Source: Sinotaia quadrata
Lineage: Eukaryota > Mollusca > Gastropoda > Architaenioglossa > Viviparidae
Reading direction: 5' to 3'
Length of the DNA: 64,000 nt
NCBI GenBank assembly: GCA_028829895.1
Contig: CM054179.1
Span: forward strand, 52,339,391-52,403,390
In this document: positions 56,027 through 64,000 of the stretch, one piece after another
Numbering within the stretch: position 1 is the stretch's first letter
Layout: each line of letters begins with the position of its first letter
Made by a program: the position numbers and the translations under genes
The notes under the pieces: generated by a model
Seen by the model: the letters and a program-made list of their open reading frames with translations, nothing else
Databases searched by the model: none
Told to the model about the DNA's origin: nothing

Positions 56027-57085
56027 AAAAAAAAAAGATTCTTTAAAACTTTAAAAAATAATTCTTTTAAGAAATTGTACTTGTTGCTTTGTTTGGTTAC
56101 AAGTCTAAGTTTGCAGATGTAAAATTGCATACCATTAATTTAGAGTTAACTTTTCAAATGTGAGCTCTAAAATTATCTTCCATTAGTTTCAATGACATCT
56201 GATTCATTTCATATATAATTACTAATTGTATCAATTGAGATTTGTAATAAGAAATCAACTTGTTGCATCAATTAAATAATTTAACTGTTGTCAATATTCT
56301 GGAAATATAATTTCTTTAAACAAATTTTTCAATCATAATTCACACTATACTCAAAAATTAATTACGAAAAAAAACACATCTCCCATAGCACATGCTAAAA
56401 ACTAATAATAATGAAAATACATTAGAATATGTACAGTGACAGTAATTCTAATATAGTCATTATATAGTAATGACATATAATATAATCATTACAATATTGA
56501 ACAGCTTTTATGTTAAACAATTTTCTTTCTGTGCGGAGTAAATTTGCCTATCCCTATTTCTAGATTTAGTTGTTATATAAATTATTAAATTGTTGACTCT
56601 GGGCACTCCTTATGATGGTATTTTTGTAAGTGTCAGAGTTGGAGTAAACAACTCGAGTTGACAATGTGCTAGAAATTGCTGATATAATCCAAACCAGTTC
56701 CAACTGGATGAGTAGTTTTTTTATTATCCAATGGTTAAGATTTACAAAAACAAGACCAGCCTAAGGGCTGAGATCAAAAGTTTATCTGCTTTAGAGAAGT
56801 CTACTGTCTGGTCACTTCAATTTGGAGTGGCAAGAAGTCCGGTAATGAAAGGTGACCATTAGTTTAATGGTGAGTTAACTGACTGATTGAGAGAGAATGG
56901 ATTTAGAAATATGTGTGCATTTTGCTATTGATATATTATATTTGTATTTTACATATAGATGTATTATATGAGTTCTAGTTCTACAAATTTTTTTATCTAA
57001 GATGCTCTTATATAGTATGCTAAACACTTGACATTGTTTTTAGTGAATGTGTTGGTAAAATTTATATGCTGTATTTATTATGCTA

Positions 57086-57112
57086 TGTGTGTGTGTGTGT
57101 GTGTGTGTGTGT
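57086..57112. repeat. (TG)n microsatellite
   Basis: About 13 TG units. Confidence 0.95.
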
Positions 57113-58721
57113 ATCGGGCTAATAAATATTGTTGCAGGAAACTGTAAGTTGAGACATAAATGTAAAAGAAAATGGAGTTAAAGATGTATAAACTGGAAAC
57201 ATAACATTTGTTTCATGATTATATTTTATAGGGAATAAGCAGCCTTTCCTTGCTTTAAATGAATCTCCTGGTTCACTGATTATAAACTGCTACAACTGTG
57301 GTAGACGTGAGAAGTATCTACTGCAGTAAGTGTAAGGAATACACTGCACATTGATGTATGGTGGCAAAGTATGCTGACTACATCATGGAATTTCTGGTAC
57401 AAGGAAGTTCATGGAAATTGCTACAATTGTTGTTCTGATTGAGGGAGCCACTATGGCAAAGGAGCGCCCAGATTAGCCTCAAGAGAATGGCAGCTAATCA
57501 GTGCTCTACAATGTGAGGAGGGAAACATGTAGAATTGACACTAATAATGTGAACAACAAAATTGTGATGAGAAAGCACGCAAAAAGACTATTGCAGTCTT
57601 GCCTATACAAGGTTACATAGAAACTATTATCACTTATTTCTAATAACTCCATTTCTGTTCTCTGATAAGAACTATCCTGTGATTTGTATGGACACTAATC
57701 TGTTGAATTGTGTTTTAGGATATAAGACTGTATAGGTATTAAAATTATTTGAACGTGGTTTTGTGGAAATAATGTTGTCAAGTAATCTCTTTCAATGTAT
57801 TTGTTATATGTATATTTGATTGTTGATTTAATAACTTTATTGACCTTCTTACACATATTGATAACCTTATGCTGGAGAAGAAAGTGGGTGGATGGGGACT
57901 CACTAAATATAGATTAAAGAAAGATTTATCTTCTCCTTTAGCAAGAAATTTCCACCTATGGAAATACTGTCTGATGGAAATGTTTGCTTAGAGTGCCCAC
58001 ATATCCGCCAAGGGAGAGAGATGAGTGGTAATGCTAGAGAACTATTAATAACAGATATTACGATTCTCATTGCTTGTAATTAGTTATGGATGATTAATTA
58101 ATTAATAATAACCATTAACTAGGTGGTGCTGGCTTTACCTTTTCTCAAATTTACTCATTTATTCATGAGTATATTTAGTTTTTCATTCATTATTGCTTTT
58201 ATTAATCTCTGAAGCCTCAGGTATTGCATGCTGACTTAATATTACTTTTTTTTAGAATTTCCTGTTTCATTCATTGGGTTTGGTAACTCTGATGTTAACT
58301 CCAGAGATCTTCCATGTAAACTTCACTTACCATTTCATCTTTGAAAAAAAATGTGTTTGTATTTTTTACAGGTTTAATGAGAAACATTTTTAAATAAATT
58401 AACTTTTATTATTGTAAGTAGCATTAGTAGCAACACATGCAAGCAATTTGAATATTATATCTACTATAAAAACTTCAATGTACCCTTATTAAAGTTATTA
58501 TCATGCTATTTTGTATTTTCTAACAAAACAAATCCTTTGTCAATATATTATTTTTACTTTTAAAATATTGTTTGTAGGTGCCATATGTTTTATTGCAATT
58601 GTTATTGTTTGTTGAGGTCACAAAAGTAGGTAAGTTACCATTTGTTTTCCATGTCAGAATTGAAAGTAGGTGCCATATGTTGTACATGTCAGGACCAAAC
58701 ACATTTGCACAAATATACAAG

Positions 58722-58723
<2 letters not shown>

Positions 58724-58794
<71 letters not shown>

Positions 58795-58803
58795 TGTGTG
58801 TTG
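58724..58803. repeat. Compound (GT)n(GA)n(GT)n microsatellite
   Basis: About 16 GT units, about 19 GA units, then 4-5 GT units without interruption. Confidence 0.96.
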
Positions 58804-59249
58804 GGTGGGGTGGTAACTAATTAATAAGATTTAACATATTTCTAATAGGTCTACTGCATAAAAAAATTATAGTACAGTTTAATTACTTTTAATCTGACTG
58901 AGTTATGCTAGTATATATACTTTTGAAAAGAAAAAGGTATTACTACTGCACCTACGCTTGATAGTAGTAGTAGTAGGCCTATATAAAGTCGAAAGTACAC
59001 AAGTAACCTTGATCAATCGCAACCGTTTATAAATAAATATTTAAATAAGTAAGCTTTTTTTTCTTAATATTAAACTATCCAGAAAATATTACAATGAATT
59101 TCGCACATTAATCCATTTAAATAACTACAAATCTACAAGTTGCAAATGAGATATTCGAATAATCGTGATTAACAGAATATGTCTACTTGTTACATAGTTT
59201 ACTAAATCAGTAGATGCATTGAAACCAATATCAGAACTGCTTTAGCTTT

Positions 59250-59470
59250 AACTTTTATCTGCTTCATTGGTATCTTTTACAAGTTCACAAACGCACTGAT
59301 GCTTATTTCGGGGAACTGGGCAAAATGCAACAGTAATAAACTGTAACGCACCTTCGTTGTACCGTTCCTGTCTTCTCAGCAAAAGCAGATAAAAAGTCTG
59401 CGGATAAGGCACATGAATACCTTTGCGCATGCTTGCACGTGCGGCTTCCTGTTTAGACCGAATCTATTAA
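59250..59470. promoter_or_regulatory. Candidate divergent promoter region of GMPS and the small + strand gene
   Basis: In otherwise AT-rich DNA this stretch has several CpGs and clustered sites: TGCGCATGC (59424-59432, NRF1-like), CACGTG (59436-59441, E-box) and ggcttcctg (ETS-like on the other strand, ending at 59451). It lies between GMPS (-) and the 60721 gene (+). Possible minus-strand donors (for example aaag|gtattc near 59420) could end a GMPS leader exon. The role is inferred from position and motif density only. Confidence 0.4.
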
Positions 59471-60680
59471 ACGATTAAAAATCAATTATAATAATCATTT
59501 CAGTAAAGATTGGGCATCAATGAAATTTATATGTCAGACTTGTTCTAAAGTGACATTTAATACGTTTACAAAAAATATTCTTGTAATTTTTCCAACCGTG
59601 GTAACGATGCAGACCTTCTCTGCTGAAAGGGTATCAACATCCGATCTCAACGTAAACAAAAGTCGGCTAGTCTGTAGAATTTGGTATTTTGTTAATAATT
59701 TCCACAGGTCTGATATTATCGCATATGCATATATTTTTCCTGTTGTTTACCGATTTACTTATAATAACATATTTATAGTATGGTATACTATCAGTATAAA
59801 AGATTAGCTAGCAGTATAATTAATTGTTTCCCATCGCGTTTGTTCTCTTGTCTCATAGCACTTCATATATTTGTACTGACGCACATTTTGATTAATAAGT
59901 AAAAAAAAAATTGAGACTTCTACTTTCAAAGACAATCTTATTAAATATCTAGCAAACGATTAACGATAATAAAATAATCAGTTGCTAGTCCTTCAGTGTT
60001 TTCACAAATAAGTAGAAAAGTATTTCAAAACAACTATTTAAAAAAAGAAAGGTGCTTTTTGACACTAGATTGACAGTAAGCAGCTTGACCATTTCAAAAT
60101 CAACTGTGATGCATATCTCTGACAAACATTAAATAATATATATATATCTAGAATAACTATATTTTTATCATAATGACAACATTGGATTTTTATAGAATAT
60201 TGCGATATTTCTATCCGTTTTGACAGTGAATAATTGGAAGCTTCATGCCACTCTTACTATTTTAGAGAATACTTTAAGTTTTCCAATAAATGTTTTATAC
60301 AGAAAAAATAAATAAAACGTTTATTTCTTGGCTTTTTTGAGGGGAATATAATATTGCTTCTTGTGCTTCCCACTCTATGTCATGCTGTGAATTAGATTAG
60401 TGAGCTAGTTCTGATCTTTTGCAATCGTTGAGGAGAAATATTTATACATGAATAAGGTATACTGTTTTAGTGTGGCAAGATGGCACTTTTTTAGTGATGG
60501 TCAACAAAGAAATACATATTCTTATATCTTTGGTCATTTAGTGCTCATCTCAGAAGAATGGAGGTATTGTTTCCAAGAAATAATGGCAATGGTCACAGAA
60601 AAATAAGCTTGCTTCACATTTTAAAAAAATTCTCTTTGTAAATTTGCTTAAACAAATCTGTTTCTCAAAATATTTCTACA

Positions 60681-60822
60681 GATTCATTGAGTCGTGCCAA
60701 CAGCATATTCTATAGCAGCCATGACAGAGTCCATAGACATTATCACCAAGCGTCTCAGGACACCAAATGACCAGTATACATGTATGTCTGCTGAACAGTT
60801 GAGGAATATTAAAGAGAAGAGT
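60681..60822 (+). CDS. Small gene exon with start codon
   Basis: Acceptor tttctacag, 40 bases of 5' untranslated sequence, then 34 codons, MTESIDIITKRLRTPNDQYT to LRNIKEKS. Donor gtatgt, phase 0. The coding part begins at 60721. Confidence 0.8.
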
Positions 60823-63504
60823 GTATGTATGCAATTTTATAGACTGATTTATAAAGACACTTACATGAAAAAAATGTGTTTTGACATCGTTTTTTAACCT
60901 GAAACTTAATCATAAATTATATGGGTGAGCCTATAAGATCATAATTATTGGTCATATAGCATAATTTTGAGTATGGATGACCACCATTTTTGCTTTAATA
61001 GAGCTGGCTGGTGATAGACATGGATAAACACTAAATGGCAGCCAAAATCTGCATAATGATTATCATTACAAAATGGATCAGTCATTTTGCTCTGTTTACT
61101 GTATAGGAAAACTAAAACTGCCACTTCACTCATTAGTTTGGTCTCTTCTAACTGATTGGCTTCTTATATCATTCATTATTTCTCTACCCCTGGTATCTGC
61201 ATACAGTACAAGCAAAAGTATTACAGTTTTAGCTTGAGTGTACATGTCCAAACAAAAAGACCATGACAAAACAAGTCATACTTTGGTGGAAGCTCTGTGG
61301 TTTTGTCCCTTTTGGTTTGCATTTAGCACTCAGTAACACTATATATCTGTTTCACCTGGGTTTTGAAAATTGTCCATACTGTCCCAAATTTCCTGACTTC
61401 TTAAATAAATTAATGATCCAATCAGGGAAGAAAATTGCATTACACTTAAGAAAATTTGTTTGTGTTCTACCACATTAATGTCAGTCTAGTTAATCAACAT
61501 GTATAAAAATAAGATATATATAATTAGTTATATTATCAAAATCATGGTTGCTTGGTTCAGGAGATATTAAAATGTGGTTACATCAGCATAGAGGGCAACA
61601 AATTTGTATACTTTGAATGACAAACTGACATAGGATTATACAATTTTTAAAAAAAATGAATGAAACTATATTGTCCAAGAGTAAATGTTAAGACTGTTTA
61701 TTTATAAATTCTTGTTCCTATAATCTACATTAATAATAATACATGTAATAGTAATTTTCATAGAAATTACTTTTTCAAATTTACCTATTATTTTAACATA
61801 TTAGTTAAGTGAAAACAGTACCATTGCAATGGTAATATTGCATATCTCTGTGGCATGTGAATATAGAATTAATTTATGGGCAGCATTTCTGGCTGAGGCA
61901 GATTTAACACTTTAGCACAATTCATACTTTGTCAAGAGATCCCTGCTTTTGTCATTTCATGAGAGATGGCTTTGTTATCAAATTAGTATTTAAATAATAA
62001 CTCAACACTATTTTGTTGTTAAGAATAAACTTTATAACAGAAAATCCATGATCATTTACCTACGTCTGATACTGTAAATGCTCAAATAACAACATTGTCT
62101 GAGTTTTGAAGACAGTAAATCCACCCTTTATATTGCATATGTTAGAGCATATCTATTTCTAAATGTCAGTCAAGATACATTACAGGGGCTTTTGGCCATT
62201 TTCTTCATAGCTTTAAACCTTTCAAAAGAAAGAAATTCTTACATGCTTGCTCATGAATTATATTCAGTGCTTTTTATCATATACAGTGGTCAGATCAGTT
62301 TATTTCTTTAGGACTAGCTGTTTGATGGAGTATTGCTCTAAGAAACAATATTAAAAGTGTGGAGTGGAATTCTTTATCCTCTTATTTCTAAATTTTATTT
62401 TAAAAGACTTATATAATTTGTTTGCTAATATCAGCTTGGACATTGAAAAACAAATAAAAATTATGTTTGTTATTATAGGTCTTATGCATAATTATTTTCA
62501 CTACTTTATTTATTATTTATTGCTTCTTTGACTTGCATCAACCTTCATCCCTTAAAATCAATAAATAAATTAGATGTTTCATTTAAAGAATACAAAATAT
62601 ACATGTCTGTGTGTTGTAGCAAGCCAGTCTTCACTTTTTCAAGCAAATTCCTCATGTACTACCAGAGAAGCGGTTCTACAAGGATCGTTATGTTTCTAGC
62701 ACCAATCAGTTCTTGTTTCGGGATGCCCCTCACTCTTACCCAGTCTGTTGGATCAATGAATTGTGGCAGAGAGACCCACCTGAACAACACAATACATGTC
62801 GTTTGGGGGCATCCCTTCGTTGGGGTCCAGAAAAAAATGGTAAGAACTCTCTCTGTTGTAACATGATGCTTCCAAGTGCAAGGTTTGACTGAGCTATTAT
62901 TTTAATCTTCTGTATCTAGAGAGTACTTAAGGTAGTCATACCAGTAATACATTGAAATATGTTCACTATTTGTTTTCTTTTTTTTTTGTTTTTGCTTCAC
63001 ATGTTTATTGAATACTAAAAACTGTATTTAATTAAATTAACATATGATAAATGTTTTGTAATGAATTTGTTAGCCTTTATAGAGACTTTATTCCTCATGC
63101 TTTAAAATTTAGAACAAAATTTGAAATGACTTTCACTTACTGTTATAAATTTTTATGTCTCTAATTGTTTATTTGCATAATATGACAAAGCATAAAAGGT
63201 TTTATGTTCCTGATTTCTTGCACATTTCTCTACTTGATAAAGCATAGAGTTTGTTTTATTTATTGATAAATTTATAAAGCTCCACAGCTCAAAGCATATT
63301 TATTTAAACCAATTACATGTAATGCAGTGTTTTTCCATTATTCATTTAGGTTCAAGAACATACAGCCATTTTGGTGGAGAAGACACGCATCGTTACCTCA
63401 ATATTGATGTCTATAGACGCCCACCAACCAATATGATAGGCCCTGTTACACAGCGCCACGGTCGTGCCACTAGCTACTATCATCAGCGCAACCCATGTCA
63501 GTGA
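60721..63504 (+). CDS. Small uncharacterised protein, 158 residues, three coding exons
   Basis: Exons 60721-60822, 62620-62839 and 63350-63504 join at phases 0 and 1 with GT/AG sites, giving 158 residues and TGA. The ATG follows an in-frame TGA 33 bases upstream (60688-60690) and has a G at -3, which fixes the start. The exon opens at 60681 after tttctacag, so a noncoding leader exon lies further upstream. The protein is polar, rich in Tyr, Arg, Asn and Pro, with Trp and Pro clusters (SYPVCWINELWQRDPPEQ), no signal peptide, no membrane segment and no coiled coil. The C-terminal 50 residues are basic with YxxxDVYRRPPTN-like sequence. I do not recognise the family. Small Tyr/Pro/Arg-rich proteins of this type include ciliary microtubule-associated proteins, but that is only a resemblance in style. 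It sits head to head with GMPS. Confidence 0.82.
60823..62619. other. Intron of the small gene
   Basis: 1.8 kb, AT-rich; chance open frames only, no element ends recognised. Confidence 0.7.
62620..62839 (+). CDS. Small gene, middle exon
   Basis: Acceptor tgtgttgtag, donor gtaaga. 73 codons plus one base: QASLHFFKQIPHVLPEKRFY, SSTNQFLFRDAPHSYPVCWI and CRLGASLRWGPEKN. The reading frame is uninterrupted, with normal codon variety and far more G and C than the flanking introns, typical of a conserved exon. Confidence 0.85.
62840..63349. other. Intron of the small gene
   Basis: 510 bp, AT-rich; nothing recognised. Confidence 0.7.
63350..63504 (+). CDS. Small gene, last coding exon
   Basis: Acceptor ttcatttag. 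The split Gly codon g|gt, then SRTYSHFGGEDTHRYLNIDV, YRRPPTNMIGPVTQRHGRAT and SYYHQRNPCQ, then TGA at 63502-63504. Confidence 0.85.
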
Positions 63505-63940
63505 ATATAAGATTTTTTTTAGAGATGGTGATCTCTAAACTTAAGATACACTGCCATCACAATCTCTGCATGGATCTAGGGCAATTTGAAGCTAGTTTTG
63601 AGAATTAATCTCAAATTGTTACTTCTTTTTATGATTTTACATTGTATGTATCATTGAGCACATTTCAGCATGCCCAGCAGAGATGTACAGTGCAACAGTG
63701 CAGATTGTGATATGTAACATCTATCTAACTTCTTCATATCTCTCTTTTTTTTAACTATGTGTTTCATTACACCTTTAACAAATAACAGCTTCTTGTTTTA
63801 TCAGAGAATTAAAAAAGTAAATCCTCATTCTAATTTATACTCATGCTTTCCTTTATGCCTACTGGATGAACCAGACTAGTAACATATGCTTAAATTTAGT
63901 CTAATAAATCTATATATGTTATAATAAAAAGTCTTTCAGT
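63505..63940 (+). other. 3' untranslated region of the small gene
   Basis: Two AATAAA signals follow at 63903-63908 and 63923-63928, about 400 bases after the stop. Sequence beyond to 64000 is AT-rich with nothing recognised. Confidence 0.5.
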
Positions 63941-64000
63941 GTCATCCTTTTCTAAGCTTTTACCTTTTCTTAAAGTTTCTTTTCTAAACATTTAGCTTTG

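Larger units (their letters stand above)
55777..59200. other. 5' region of GMPS, expected long first intron
   Basis: Upstream of the GMPS coding exon 1 acceptor on the minus strand. It contains CCA, TG and GT/GA microsatellites and a short zinc-ribbon-like remnant (57230-57400, see findings). The 5' noncoding exon could not be fixed. Confidence 0.45.

Noticed and set aside
59248..59430. 60-codon minus-strand open frame starting MRKGIHVPYPQ as a GMPS N-terminal exon
   Set aside because: The reading does not resemble GMPS N-termini, and the ATG at 55760 gives a complete protein. The region is kept only as a possible promoter or leader.
1..64000. tRNA or rRNA genes
   Set aside because: No segment with convincing A and B boxes plus a cloverleaf, and no rRNA-like sequence, was found by eye.

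Overview
The window is nuclear DNA from an animal. It is AT-rich, with short coding exons split by long introns that all obey GT/AG, many 30-120 bp minisatellites, and several cut-and-paste transposon relics. Protein similarity to vertebrate orthologues is clear but moderate. A mollusc or another lophotrochozoan fits this architecture, but that placement is inference.

Three genes are present. (1) The 3' part of a TruA-family tRNA pseudouridine synthase (PUSL1-like) lies on + at about 934-19263. Five exons are seen; the N-terminal exons, including the one expected to carry the catalytic Asp, lie before the window. (2) A complete GMP synthetase gene (GMPS) lies on - from the start codon at 55760 to the stop at 26250. 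It has 16 coding exons that join without a frame break into 685 residues. All key amidotransferase and ATP-pyrophosphatase motifs are present. (3) A small three-coding-exon gene of unknown function (158 residues) lies on + at 60721-63504. PUSL1 and GMPS are convergent (tail to tail), separated by about 7 kb of plain AT-rich DNA. GMPS and the small gene are divergent (head to head) around a CpG-containing segment at 59.2-59.5 kb that looks like a promoter. GMPS makes GMP from XMP, and PUSL1 modifies tRNA. Nothing ties the three genes into one pathway.

Much of the remainder is repeats. Intron 5027-10938 of PUSL1 holds a 1.9 kb element with TG...CA ends and a 5 bp target duplication, one copy of an unclassified 2.1 kb terminal-inverted-repeat element (second copy at 44334-46458 in GMPS), and a 55 bp minisatellite. 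GMPS introns hold a hAT-type element (26671-27546, perfect 8 bp target duplication), a 1.6 kb solo-LTR-like insertion inside a minisatellite (40861-42455), a pogo/Tigger-like element with TA duplication (47173-49995) that itself contains a hAT element with a BED-finger relic (48067-49033), and another hAT relic encoding a C-terminal dimerisation segment (52944-53483). The most unusual local structure is a 57 bp minisatellite abutting a GMPS exon. Its unit contains that exon's own 3' splice site, so upstream copies are potential in-frame acceptors (39680-39945).

No tRNA, rRNA, CRISPR array or prokaryotic-type system was seen. I found no convincing new biological system. The findings are mostly repeat and transposon architecture plus one uncharacterised gene.
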